The notes under the pieces are model-generated. The model did no database searches and was not told where the DNA came from. It saw only the letters and a list, made by a program, of their open reading frames with translations. From positions 3,596,001 to 3,660,000 of the forward strand of contig NZ_CP024608.1 of the NCBI RefSeq assembly GCF_002752675.1: a stretch of 64,000 nucleotides of DNA, read 5' to 3'. Position numbers and translations under genes: made by a program. The stretch is from Massilia violaceinigra. Lineage in GTDB: Bacteria; Pseudomonadota; Gammaproteobacteria; Burkholderiales; Burkholderiaceae_D. This document shows positions 33,207 to 41,229 of this stretch, one piece after another (the stretch's first letter is position 1; each line of letters opens with the position of its first letter).

Positions 33207-34165
33207 AATCGCCTTACTTCACCCCGCTGGTCACGGTCGTCCTGCTGCTGGCCATGCTCGGCATCGGCGGCGCCGTGTATCCGGGCTTGCTGTCGGTCCA
33301 GGTCATCCTCAATTTGCTGATCGACAATGCGTTCCTGCTGGTGCTGGCCATCGGCATGAGCTTTGTGATTCTGTCGGGCGGCATCGACCTGTCGGTCGGC
33401 TCGGTGCTGGCGCTGGCGACCATGATGTCGGCCTGGCTGCTGCAGGTGGCGCACTGGCCGCCGCAGGCCGTGATCGCGCTCGTGCTGTTGCTGGGCGCGC
33501 TGTTCGGCGGCGGCATGGGCGCGATGATTCACTACTTCAAGCTGCAACCGTTCATCGTGACCCTGGCCGGCATGTTCCTGGCGCGCGGCCTGTGTTACCT
33601 GATCAGCATTAACTCGATCACCATCGAGGACCCGCTGTACCTGGCCATGTCGCAAACCCAGCTGGGCTTTTTGGGCGGCTTTGTCTCGCCGAGCGCGCTG
33701 ATCGCGCTGCTGATGCTGGCGCTGGCCATTTTCCTGGCCCACTTTACCGCCTTCGGGCGCGGCGTGTACGCCATCGGCGGCAACGAGCAGTCGGCCCTGA
33801 TGATGGGCTTGCCGGTGGCGCGCACCAAGGTGCTGGTGTACGCCTTCAGCGGCTTTTGCGCGGCGCTGGCGGGGGTGCTGTTCTCGTTCTACATGCTGTC
33901 GGGCTACGGCCTGCATGCCCAGGGCACCGAACTGGACGCCATCGCGGCGGTCGTCATCGGCGGCACCTTGCTCAGCGGCGGATATGGCTATGTGGCGGGC
34001 GCGCTGTCCGGCGTGCTGGTGCTGGGCACGATCCAGACCTTGATCGCCTTCGACGGCACGCTCAGCTCGTGGTGGACCAAGATCGTCATCGGCGCCTTGC
34101 TGTTCGTGTTCTGCGTGGTCCAGCGCCTGATGGCCATGGGCGCTGCACGGCGCGCGGCGGCTTGA
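33203..34165 (+). CDS. Sugar ABC transporter permease 2 (YjfF-like)
   Basis: 320 residues, overlapping the first permease by four bases (ATGA). It shows the same CUT2 motifs: LVLAIGMSFVILSGGIDLSVGSVLAL near residue 45 and LDAIAAVVIGGTLLSGGYGYVAGALSGVL near residue 245. Two distinct permeases with one binding protein and one fused ATPase is the YtfQRT-YjfF arrangement, unlike AraFGH, which uses a single permease gene. Confidence 0.93.
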   Translation: MKSPYFTPLVTVVLLLAMLGIGGAVYPGLLSVQVILNLLIDNAFLLVLAIGMSFVILSGGIDLSVGSVLALATMMSAWLLQVAHWPPQAVIALVLLLGALFGGGMGAMIHYFKLQPFIVTLAGMFLARGLCYLISINSITIEDPLYLAMSQTQLGFLGGFVSPSALIALLMLALAIFLAHFTAFGRGVYAIGGNEQSALMMGLPVARTKVLVYAFSGFCAALAGVLFSFYMLSGYGLHAQGTELDAIAAVVIGGTLLSGGYGYVAGALSGVLVLGTIQTLIAFDGTLSSWWTKIVIGALLFVFCVVQRLMAMGAARRAAA

Positions 34166-34218
34166 CGCGGCCTGGCCGGGCCTGGCCTCATTTTAACTAA
34201 TTACAACGGGAGACAAGC

Positions 34219-35172
34219 ATGATCAAATACGCACTGGGCGCACTCGCCCTCGGCATTGCCACGGGGCTTGCCTCGGCGGCCAACCCCATCGTCAGCAATA
34301 TGTTCACGGCCGATCCGGCGGCGCTGGTCGACAAGGGCCGTGTCTACGTGTACGTCGGCCATGACGAAGCGAAAGCGGACGAAAAGAATTTCGTGATGAA
34401 CGAATGGCGCGTCTATTCTTCGTGCGACATGAAAACCTGGAAAGACCACGGCTCGCCGCTGAAGTATTCGACCTTCAAGTGGGCCGGGCGCGATGCCTGG
34501 GCGGGCGACATCACCAAGCGCAACGGCAAATACTATTTCTATTCGACGGTCGACCACAAGACGATTCCCGGCAAGGCCATCGGCGTGGCCGTGTCCGACA
34601 GCCCGACCGGACCGTTCGTCGACGCGCGCGGCAACGCGCTGGTGAGCAATGACATGACCAAGCACACCGACATCTTGTGGGATGACATCGATCCGGCCGT
34701 GTTCATCGATACCAATGGGCAGGCCTGGCTGTATTGGGGCAACACCGTACTCAAATACGCTAAGCTGAAGAGCAACATGACCGAGCTGGACGGGCCCATC
34801 ATGACCCATGCGATCGATGGCTTCACCGAGGCGCCTTACGTGCACAAGCGCGGCGCCACGTATTACCTGTCCTATTCGCGCCACTTCCCGGAAGAAATGG
34901 TCTACGCCACCAGCGCCAGCCCCGCCGGACCGTGGACCTTCCGAGGCGTGATCATGGAGAAGAACGAGAATGTCAATACCATCCACCAGGCCATCATCAA
35001 GTTCAACGGCAAGTCCTACGTGTTCTATCACAACGCCAAATTGCCCGGTGGCGGCGAATTCCGGCGCTCGGTGGCGGTGGAAGAGTTGCATTACAACTCA
35101 GGTGGCAGCATCCGGGTCGTGCCGCAGACAGCCTCCGGCCCGGCCGCCAATCCGTCTCCAGGCTGCCAATGA
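34219..35172 (+). CDS. Exported GH43 glycosidase (arabinosidase/xylosidase)
   Basis: 317 residues, ATG at 34219 behind GGGAGA. The signal peptide ends near GLASAA. FTADPAALVDKGRVYVYVGHDE carries the general-base Asp, DDIDPAVFIDTNGQAWLYWG the second Asp and DGFTEAPYVHKRGATYYLSYS the acid Glu. The length is that of a bare five-bladed propeller with no binding module. It follows the ABC permeases by 53 bases, so periplasmic trimming is coupled to import. Exact linkage specificity cannot be read from sequence. Confidence 0.9.
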   Translation: MIKYALGALALGIATGLASAANPIVSNMFTADPAALVDKGRVYVYVGHDEAKADEKNFVMNEWRVYSSCDMKTWKDHGSPLKYSTFKWAGRDAWAGDITKRNGKYYFYSTVDHKTIPGKAIGVAVSDSPTGPFVDARGNALVSNDMTKHTDILWDDIDPAVFIDTNGQAWLYWGNTVLKYAKLKSNMTELDGPIMTHAIDGFTEAPYVHKRGATYYLSYSRHFPEEMVYATSASPAGPWTFRGVIMEKNENVNTIHQAIIKFNGKSYVFYHNAKLPGGGEFRRSVAVEELHYNSGGSIRVVPQTASGPAANPSPGCQ

Positions 35173-35205
35173 TATCTAGATCGGTATGTTGCGCTGCGTA
35201 CCGAT
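35172..35205 (+). promoter_or_regulatory. Putative autoregulatory operator of the LysR gene
   Basis: ATATC (35172-35176), five bases, then CGGTATG (35182-35188), nearly the ATATC-N5-CGGTATC of arabinose site 1. It is also half of a dyad ATCGGTA (35180-35186) / TACCGAT (35199-35205). No TTGGAT -35 follows at the fixed distance, so an autoregulatory rather than activating site is likely. Confidence 0.55.
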
Positions 35206-35225
35206 ATTATTAGGGGTATGATCCG

Positions 35226-36170
35226 ATGATGGAGACACTCAACCCCAACTGGTTTTTAAAGGCGCGCCTCAAGACGCGGCAACTGCTGCTGCTGATCGCG
35301 CTCGACGACCACCGCAACATCCACCGCGCCGCCGAGGCGCTGCACATGACCCAGCCGGCGGCGTCGAAGCAGATCAAGGATCTGGAAGAGATGCTGGACG
35401 TCAAGCTGTTCGAGCGCTTGCCGCGTGGCATGGAGCCGACCATGTTCGGCGAAACCATGGTGCGCCACGCCCGCATGGCACTGACCAGCCTGGCGCTGGC
35501 GCACGACGACATCCTGGCGCTCAAGGCCGGGCTGGCGGGGCAGGTGGAGGTCGGCGTGATCATGACGCCCGCCATGGCGCTGCTGCCGCGTGCGATTGCG
35601 CGCATCAAGCAGCATGCGCCCATGCTGCGGATCGGTGCCCACGTGGAAGCGAGCAATATCCTGCTCGACAAGCTGCAGCACGGCACGCTCGACTTCATGA
35701 TCGGGCGCATCCTCGAAAAAGAGAATTCCGCCGGCCTGATCTATGAAGAATTGAACGAGGAGCCGGCGTGCGCAGTCGTGCGCGTCGGCCATCCGCTGCT
35801 GGAGGTCGACAAGCTGGAACTGAAGCACATCGCCGACCAGCCCTGGATCCTGCCGCCGCACGGCAGCATTTTGCGCCACCGTTTCGACATGATGTTCCGC
35901 CGCGCCGGGCTCGATATTCCGGTCAACGTGGTCGACACCACCGCGCTGCTCCTCATTACGGCGCTGCTGCAGCAGACCGATTCGCTGCACGTGATGCCGG
36001 TCGACGTGGCGCATTATTACGCCTCGCTCAATGTGCTGAGCATCCTGCCGATCGAGTTGCCGTGCAAGATGGATGCCTTCGGTATCATTCGCCAGAAAGA
36101 CCATTTGCTCTCGCCGGGCGCGGAACTGCTGCTGCAGGCGGTGCGTGATACAGCGCAGGAAATGGTTTGA
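35226..36170 (+). CDS. LysR-type regulator, GbpR-like, probable arabinose regulon regulator
   Basis: 314 residues; ATGs at 35226 and 35229 are both possible, with AGGGG upstream. The N-terminal winged helix-turn-helix is IHRAAEALHMTQPAASKQIKDLEEML (residues 30-58), followed by the linker helix and a two-lobed effector domain. It resembles GbpR, the LysR protein that controls ChvE-type sugar binding proteins, rather than AraC. It sits at the end of the ABC/GH43 operon and is the only regulator in the arabinose locus, so it is the prime candidate for binding the three shared operators. Confidence 0.88.
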   Translation: MMETLNPNWFLKARLKTRQLLLLIALDDHRNIHRAAEALHMTQPAASKQIKDLEEMLDVKLFERLPRGMEPTMFGETMVRHARMALTSLALAHDDILALKAGLAGQVEVGVIMTPAMALLPRAIARIKQHAPMLRIGAHVEASNILLDKLQHGTLDFMIGRILEKENSAGLIYEELNEEPACAVVRVGHPLLEVDKLELKHIADQPWILPPHGSILRHRFDMMFRRAGLDIPVNVVDTTALLLITALLQQTDSLHVMPVDVAHYYASLNVLSILPIELPCKMDAFGIIRQKDHLLSPGAELLLQAVRDTAQEMV

Positions 36171-36209
36171 ACTGGTGGGTCTAGCTTCAGGCTGGCTGCT
36201 GCTGGCGTA

Positions 36210-36268
36210 ACGACGAACTTGGGTTCCCGCCTGCGCGGGAAGTCATTTCTGCCAGTGGCAGGAATGAC
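36210..36268. repeat. REP-like palindromic element, partial copy
   Basis: ACGACGAACTTGGGTTCCCG followed by CCTGCGCGGGAAGTCATT repeats the right half of the copies at 493 and 24760. A second stem GTCATTTCTGCCA / TGGCAGGAATGAC (about 36242-36268) is appended. It lies between the LysR and thioesterase genes. Confidence 0.7.
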
Positions 36269-36295
36269 GAAAACACTACTTTTGCGAGTACCTTC

Positions 36296-36799
36296 ATGAG
36301 CAACGATATCACCCCCGTGCGACCGCGCGAGATCACCCTGCGTTTCCTCGCTGAACCCACCGACGTCAATTTCGGCGGCAAGGTGCACGGCGGCGCCGTG
36401 ATGAAATGGATCGACCAGGCCGGCTACGCCTGCGCGGTCGGCTGGAGCGGCTTTTACTGCGTCACCGTGTATATCGGCGGCATCCGCTTCTATAAGCCGA
36501 TCTTCATCGGCCAGATCGTGGAAGTGAATGCGATGGTTGTCCATACAGGCAACTCCAGCATGCACATCGCCATCGATGTCTCGGCCACCGAACCGAAGAC
36601 CGGCGCGCGCCAGCGCACCACGCGCTGCCTGATCGTGTTCGTGGCGGTCGACAATGCCGGCGACACCGTCAAGGTGCCGGCCTGGACCCCGGTCGGCGAC
36701 GACGACAAGCGCTTCGAGCAGTACGCCATCCACATGGCCGCGTTGCGTAAAGAGCAAGAAGACGAGCTGCAGGCGACTGAAACCACCCCGCCTGTGTGA
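36296..36799 (+). CDS. Acyl-CoA thioesterase, hotdog fold
   Basis: 167 residues. VNFGGKVHGGAVMKWIDQAGYACA is the BACH/YciA-type acyl-CoA thioesterase signature, including the catalytic Asp of W-I-D; FIGQIVEVNAMVVHTGNSSMHI is the second conserved stretch. It hydrolyses acyl-CoA in the cytoplasm. It is unrelated to the arabinose genes upstream and is separated from them by the REP element, so it is probably its own unit. Confidence 0.9.
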   Translation: MSNDITPVRPREITLRFLAEPTDVNFGGKVHGGAVMKWIDQAGYACAVGWSGFYCVTVYIGGIRFYKPIFIGQIVEVNAMVVHTGNSSMHIAIDVSATEPKTGARQRTTRCLIVFVAVDNAGDTVKVPAWTPVGDDDKRFEQYAIHMAALRKEQEDELQATETTPPV

Positions 36800-36852
36800 C
36801 AAGAACGCCACAGTTTGTGGTTTTTCGGTGAAAACTTTTCAATTTCCAAACA

Positions 36853-36900
36853 GTTATGTTCGCTACCGAACCGAACCACTGTTGTGAATAAGGAATAGTG
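36853..36900 (+). promoter_or_regulatory. Conserved upstream element pair before ompA1
   Basis: GTTATGTTCGC (36853-36863) and AATAGTG (36894-36900), start to start 41 bases. The same pair at the same spacing precedes ibp1 and ibp2, i.e. every transcription unit of the OmpA/ice-binding-like cluster. TATGTT could be a -10 hexamer, leaving AATAGTG in the leader. About 140 bases separate the start of the pair from the ATG. Confidence 0.55.
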
Positions 36901-37000
36901 GATACCGAGCTAAGCACAAAAGCATTAGCGATACACCACATCAGCGATAAACCATCCGGGCAGCCAGTCTGTCCGACACATACATACGAGAGAATACAAC

Positions 37001-38143
37001 ATGACCCTGACTAAGAAAATCGGTACTCTGAGCGCAATCGGCTTCGCAATGCTGGCAGGACAAGCATCGGCACAAGACCAGTTCGTGAATCCAGAATGGG
37101 CAAACAGCGCCACCTACATCGGTGCCGGTATCGGCCAGTCGCGCAGCTACACCAAGGCGGCTCCAGTGATCAAGAACCTGAACGGTCAGGGCGGCATGGT
37201 CAATTCGTGGCGCACCGACGAAAAAGACATGGGTTACAAATTGTTTGTTGGTAAGCAACTGAGCCGCTACTTCGCAGTGGAAGCCGGTTTTTTTGACCTG
37301 GGCAACTTCAACGTCAAGACCACCAACAACCTGGGCGGCGTTGTCAACGCTGAGCAGAAGTACAAGGGCGTGAACCTGGACCTGATCGCGCAACTGCCGA
37401 TGAGCGAGCGTTTCTCGGTGTACGGCCGCGCCGGTATGCATTACACCAAAGCAAAAACCCAATTCTCGGGTAACCGCGCAGTTGGCTTGTTCGCTGGCGA
37501 AAAGAGCGAGAAGAAGCTGAACCCGAAAATCGGCGTTGGCCTGGAATACAAGTTCACCGAAGCGCTGGCACTGCGCGCCGAAGCTGAAAACTATCGCATC
37601 GACGACGCGCTGCGCAGCAACGGCAACACCAAGCTGTACTCGATGAACCTGGTCTACAAACTGGGCCGTCCAGCAGCATCGAAGCCAATGCCGGCACCAG
37701 CACCAGCGCCAATGCCGGAAGCAACGCCAGCACCAGCGCCGGCACCAATGCCAGCACCAGCACCGGCACCAGTGCCAGTGTCGGAAAAAGTCTCGTTCGC
37801 TGCTGAAGCCCTGTTCGACTTCGACAAATCGGTTGTCAAGCCAGAAGGCAAAGCCGCTCTGGACGATCTGCTGAACAAGCTGCAAGGCATGAACACCGAA
37901 GTCATGGTTACCGTTGGCCACACCGACTCGGTCGGTTCGGACGCTTACAACCAGAAACTGTCGCTGCGCCGCGCTGAAGCCGTGAAAGCCTACATCGTGT
38001 CGAAAGGCGTGGAAACGTCGCGCGTCTACACCGAAGGCAAGGGCGAGTCCCAGCCAGTTGCTGACAACAAATCGGCAGAAGGCCGCGCTAAAAACCGTCG
38101 CGTGACGGTTGAAGTGGTCGGTACCCGTACCACCGCCAAGTAA
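37001..38143 (+). CDS. OmpA-family outer-membrane porin, paralogue 1
   Basis: 380 residues. The signal peptide ends at ASAQ. Residues ~25-220 form an eight-stranded OmpA-like barrel (YIGAGIGQSR..., ending YKLGRPAA). A Pro/Ala/Met-rich hinge of ~35 residues follows, then the periplasmic OmpA domain (about 262-375) with LFDFDKSVVKPEG, VGHTDSVGSDAYNQKLSLRRAEAV and KNRRVTVEV, which binds peptidoglycan. The gene has its own upstream element and its own strong terminator. It shares the FVNPEWANSA N-terminus with the two downstream paralogues. Confidence 0.93.
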   Translation: MTLTKKIGTLSAIGFAMLAGQASAQDQFVNPEWANSATYIGAGIGQSRSYTKAAPVIKNLNGQGGMVNSWRTDEKDMGYKLFVGKQLSRYFAVEAGFFDLGNFNVKTTNNLGGVVNAEQKYKGVNLDLIAQLPMSERFSVYGRAGMHYTKAKTQFSGNRAVGLFAGEKSEKKLNPKIGVGLEYKFTEALALRAEAENYRIDDALRSNGNTKLYSMNLVYKLGRPAASKPMPAPAPAPMPEATPAPAPAPMPAPAPAPVPVSEKVSFAAEALFDFDKSVVKPEGKAALDDLLNKLQGMNTEVMVTVGHTDSVGSDAYNQKLSLRRAEAVKAYIVSKGVETSRVYTEGKGESQPVADNKSAEGRAKNRRVTVEVVGTRTTAK

Positions 38144-38158
38144 GCTTCCGCTGTACTG

Positions 38159-38194
38159 AAAAGCCGCCGTGCCCGCAAGGGCCGGCGGCTTTTT
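38159..38194 (+). terminator. Rho-independent terminator after ompA1
   Basis: AAAGCCGCCG pairs with CGGCGGCTTT through a GC-rich stem with inner GCCC/GGGC and runs into TTTTT. It lies 15 bases after the ompA1 stop. Confidence 0.9.
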
Positions 38195-38248
38195 AACGTT
38201 AACGCCTGAGTGTGTTGCTACGGTAATGATTATTTTTACGTTTAAAAG

Positions 38249-38296
38249 CCTATGTACGGTGGCGAACGGAGCTAGGGGTGACAAAAGGCAATAGTG
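38249..38296 (+). promoter_or_regulatory. Conserved upstream element pair before ibp1
   Basis: CCTATGTACGG (38249-38259; 8 of 11 match GTTATGTTCGC) and AATAGTG (38290-38296) at the same 41-base spacing as before ompA1 and ibp2. This copy is the weakest of the three. Confidence 0.45.
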
Positions 38297-38347
38297 AATG
38301 ACGTTGCCGCTGTCCGGCCACAGGCCCCAACCCAAAGGAACTAAAAA

Positions 38348-39751
38348 ATGAAAATCACGAAACACGCGAGGGCGTTGCTCTGCACCGCAGGCTTGCTCGC
38401 CGTTTCCCTCCTCGCCGCATGCGGCGGCGGCGGGGACCAGGGCCGCGACCCGATCCTTGGCCAGCCACCCGCCGCCTTGGTCAGCGTCGCCGTCACGCCA
38501 GCCAACGCCACGGTACTCACCACTGAAACGCGCCAGTTCACCGCCACCGCCACCTATGCAGATGGCACATCGCGCGACGTGACGTCGACCTCGGCCTGGC
38601 TGTCCGCCTCGCCCGGTATTGCCGGCGTGAGCGCCGCCAACGGCCTGGCCACCGGCGTGACTGCCGGCAGCGCCGCCATCACCGCCACCTTTTCCAGCAA
38701 GACCGGCGCCGCCACCCTGGTCGTGACGGCACCGGTGCCGCCGCCACCGCCCGTGGTGACCTTGTCGTCCATCGCGGTCACGCCGGCGACTGCGTCCATC
38801 ATGGTGGGCTCGACCCAGCAATTCATTGCCATCGGCACCTATTCGGACAAGTCGACCGCCATCATCACCAATTCGGTGACGTGGAACTCGGCCACCAACG
38901 CCAGCGGCACGATCGCCGCATCCGGCATGGCTTCCGGCGTCGCCGCCGGCACCACCGCGATCAGCGCCAGCAGCAGCGGCCAAACCGCCAGCGCCCTCCT
39001 GACGGTCACCGCGGTGCCAGTCGTTCCACCAGTCGTGCCGCCAGTCGTACCACCAGTCGTTCCACCAGTTGTGCCGCCGGTCGTGCCACCAGTGGTGCCG
39101 CCAGTTGTTCCACCAGTCGTGCCACCGGTCGTGCCGCCAGTCGTACCGCCAGCCGCCGACATCAGCCTGGGCCGCGCAGCCAGCTTTGCCGTGCTCGCAG
39201 GTACGTCGATCACCAATAATTCCGGTGGTACCACCCTGGTCACCGGCGATGTCGGTGCGCCGTCGCAAACCACCGCGCCAACCCAGTCCGCCGGCTACGC
39301 CAACTACAGCTCCGGTCCGATCCTGGCGGGCGCACTGGAAGACTTGCAAGTTGCCGTGACCAGCGCCAACAGCCAAACCTGCACCGTCAGCTCCGCGTCG
39401 GGCGTCGATCTCGGCGGGCTGGTGCTCACCCCGGGCGTGTACTGCTATGCCGGCGCCATCAGCATCACCGGCACGCTGACCCTCAATGGTCCCGGCGTCT
39501 ACATCTTCCGCACCGCGTCGACGCTCAACAGCACGGCGAATGCCATCGTGGCGCTGACCGGCGGCGCATCGGACGGCAGCCTGTACTGGATTCCGGCCGG
39601 ACCGACCACCCTCGGTGCGAACGGTGTCTTCAAGGGATCGATCCTGAGCCAGTCCGCCGCCATTACCGTCGGCGACAACACGAGCCTGTTAAGCGGCCGT
39701 GCACTGAGCGGCGCCGCGGTCACCCTGCGCAATAACAAGATCAGCAAATAA
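38348..39751 (+). CDS. Lipoprotein with Ig-like repeats and DUF3494 ice-binding-like domain, paralogue 1
   Basis: 467 residues, ATG at 38348 behind AAGGA. A lipoprotein signal ends in lipobox L-A-A-C (Cys25), then a Gly-rich stretch. Two bacterial Ig-like (Big_2) domains follow: about residues 40-130 (VAVTPANATV...) and 135-220 (IAVTPATASI...). Then comes a (PVVP)11 stalk and a C-terminal DUF3494 domain of ~195 residues (FAVLAGTSITNNSGGTTLVTGDVG ... LTPGVYCY ... TLTLNGPGVYIFR ... LLSGRALSGAAVTL). DUF3494 is the beta-solenoid of microbial ice-binding proteins, but many members have untested function. It precedes ompA2 by 50 bases. Confidence 0.88.
   Translation: MKITKHARALLCTAGLLAVSLLAACGGGGDQGRDPILGQPPAALVSVAVTPANATVLTTETRQFTATATYADGTSRDVTSTSAWLSASPGIAGVSAANGLATGVTAGSAAITATFSSKTGAATLVVTAPVPPPPPVVTLSSIAVTPATASIMVGSTQQFIAIGTYSDKSTAIITNSVTWNSATNASGTIAASGMASGVAAGTTAISASSSGQTASALLTVTAVPVVPPVVPPVVPPVVPPVVPPVVPPVVPPVVPPVVPPVVPPVVPPAADISLGRAASFAVLAGTSITNNSGGTTLVTGDVGAPSQTTAPTQSAGYANYSSGPILAGALEDLQVAVTSANSQTCTVSSASGVDLGGLVLTPGVYCYAGAISITGTLTLNGPGVYIFRTASTLNSTANAIVALTGGASDGSLYWIPAGPTTLGANGVFKGSILSQSAAITVGDNTSLLSGRALSGAAVTLRNNKISK
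39017..39148 (+). repeat. 12-base tandem repeat encoding (PVVP)11
   Basis: Eleven copies of a 12-base unit (CCA-GTC-GTN-CCN with synonymous changes) encode the proline-valine stalk of ibp1. The paralogue has six copies at 41920. Third-base variation between units shows the protein repeat is kept by selection, while the DNA could still slip. Confidence 0.95.
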
Positions 39752-39801
39752 TTCACAAGCAAGCAGCCAACAAGCCGACTACTTTTTTCCGAAAGCACAT
39801 C

Positions 39802-40947
39802 ATGACATTAGCAAAACACATCGGCGCCCTGAGCGTCATCGGCTGCGCCCTTCTGGCGAGCCAGGCGGCACGGGCGGACGAGCCTTTCGTCAATCCGGAG
39901 TGGGCCAACAGCGCCTGGTACATCGGCGCCGGCATCGGCCAATCGCGCGCCAATATCGACAATGAGCGCCTGACGCGCAGCCTGACGGCCAATGGCGCCA
40001 CCCTGAACTCGTTCAAGGTCGACGAGCGCGACCTGGCCTACAAGCTGTTCGTCGGCAAGCAGCTGAACCGCTACTTCGCGGTCGAGGCCGGCTTTTTCGA
40101 TCTGGGCAAGTTCGGCTTCGATGCGAGCACGTCCCAGAATGGCCGCCTGATTGGCGAAGCGGGCTTTCGCGGCGTGAACATGGATCTGGTGGCGCAACTG
40201 CCGATGTCCGACCGTTTTTCGGTGCTGGGCCGGATTGGCATGAACTACGCGAAGGCCAGCACGCACTTCCGCGGCAACCGCCTGTTTGCGGTGACCAATC
40301 CCAACCCGAGCGAGCGCAAGCTCAATGCCAAGGCCGGACTGGGCCTGGAATTCAAGTTCAGCGAAGCGCTGGCCCTGCGCGGCGAAGTCGAGCGCTACCG
40401 CGTCAACGATGCCGTGGGCAACCGCGGCGATGTCGACATGGCGTCGCTCAGCCTGGTGTACAAGCTGGGGCGCCCTGCAGCGAGCCGTCCGGCACCGGTT
40501 GAGCCGATGCCGGCACCAGCGCCAGTGACGGCCGCCCCGGCGCCGGCACCGGCTGCGCCAGCGCCTGCCGCGCCGGTTGCCGTATCGGAAAAAGTATCGT
40601 TCGCCGCCGAAGCGCTGTTCGACTTCGACAAGTCGGTGGTCAAGCCGGAAGGCAAGGCCGCGCTCGATGACTTGCTGAACAAGCTGCAAGGCATGAACAC
40701 CGAAGTGATGGTCACCGTCGGCCATACCGATTCGGTCGGCACCGACGCCTACAACCAGAAGCTGTCGATGCGCCGTGCCGAAGCGGTCAAGGCCTACATC
40801 GTCTCGAAAGGTGTCGAGGCGGGGCGCGTGTACACCGAAGGCAAGGGCGAAACGCAGCCGGTTGCCGACAACAAGACCGCCGAAGGCCGTGCCAAAAACC
40901 GCCGCGTGACGGTGGAAGTGGTCGGCACCCGCAGCGTCAACAAGTAA
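39802..40947 (+). CDS. OmpA-family outer-membrane porin, paralogue 2
   Basis: 381 residues with a signal peptide ending near AARA. Barrel, Ala/Pro hinge and peptidoglycan-binding OmpA domain are as in paralogue 1; the stretch VSEKVSFAAEALFDFDKSVV and the following 60 residues are almost identical between the two. The barrel is closer to paralogue 3 (RSLTANGA, HFRGNRLFAVTNPNPSERKLNAKAG). It has no promoter element of its own and follows ibp1, so the lipoprotein and the porin are probably made together. A terminator follows. Confidence 0.93.
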   Translation: MTLAKHIGALSVIGCALLASQAARADEPFVNPEWANSAWYIGAGIGQSRANIDNERLTRSLTANGATLNSFKVDERDLAYKLFVGKQLNRYFAVEAGFFDLGKFGFDASTSQNGRLIGEAGFRGVNMDLVAQLPMSDRFSVLGRIGMNYAKASTHFRGNRLFAVTNPNPSERKLNAKAGLGLEFKFSEALALRGEVERYRVNDAVGNRGDVDMASLSLVYKLGRPAASRPAPVEPMPAPAPVTAAPAPAPAAPAPAAPVAVSEKVSFAAEALFDFDKSVVKPEGKAALDDLLNKLQGMNTEVMVTVGHTDSVGTDAYNQKLSMRRAEAVKAYIVSKGVEAGRVYTEGKGETQPVADNKTAEGRAKNRRVTVEVVGTRSVNK

Positions 40948-41014
40948 CTGCTTCGCCAGCAACTGTTGCTTAACCGGGGTCAGACCCCTTCTATGTCGGT
41001 GGCAATAGTTGCAA

Positions 41015-41055
41015 GGGCGGCGTGAGCGCGACATGCGCCGCCGCCCCATTTTTTT
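41015..41055 (+). terminator. Rho-independent terminator after ompA2
   Basis: GGGCGGCG (41015-41022) pairs with CGCCGCCC just before a run of seven T (41049-41055). It closes the ibp1-ompA2 unit. Confidence 0.75.
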
Positions 41056-41131
41056 GCCGGAACAAGGCAATAAAAGAGCCCTGCAGGACTTTCCCGTTGT
41101 GTTTTAGTACAATGTTGCCAATCTTTAAGCC

Positions 41132-41179
41132 GTTATGTTCGCCGGCGCACAGAACACCCTGATGCGCAGGAGAATAGTG
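41132..41179 (+). promoter_or_regulatory. Conserved upstream element pair before ibp2
   Basis: GTTATGTTCGC (41132-41142), an exact 11-base match to the ompA1 copy, and AATAGTG (41173-41179), spaced 41 bases start to start. The ATG of ibp2 is 50 bases further on. Confidence 0.55.
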
Positions 41180-41229
41180 TTGAATACACCTCGTAACGGC
41201 GAGAAATTATCTTTCCCAAGGACGCTTTA

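Noticed and set aside
39017..39148. Short tandem units that might suggest a CRISPR array
   Set aside because: The units are 12 bases, contiguous, in frame and protein-coding (PVVP), with no spacers and no cas genes.
36941..39376. A long minus-strand frame across ompA1 and ibp1 with a (WRHDW)n-like repeat
   Set aside because: The apparent repeat is the antisense reading of the PVVP-coding repeat, and the frame crosses two well-supported genes and a terminator.
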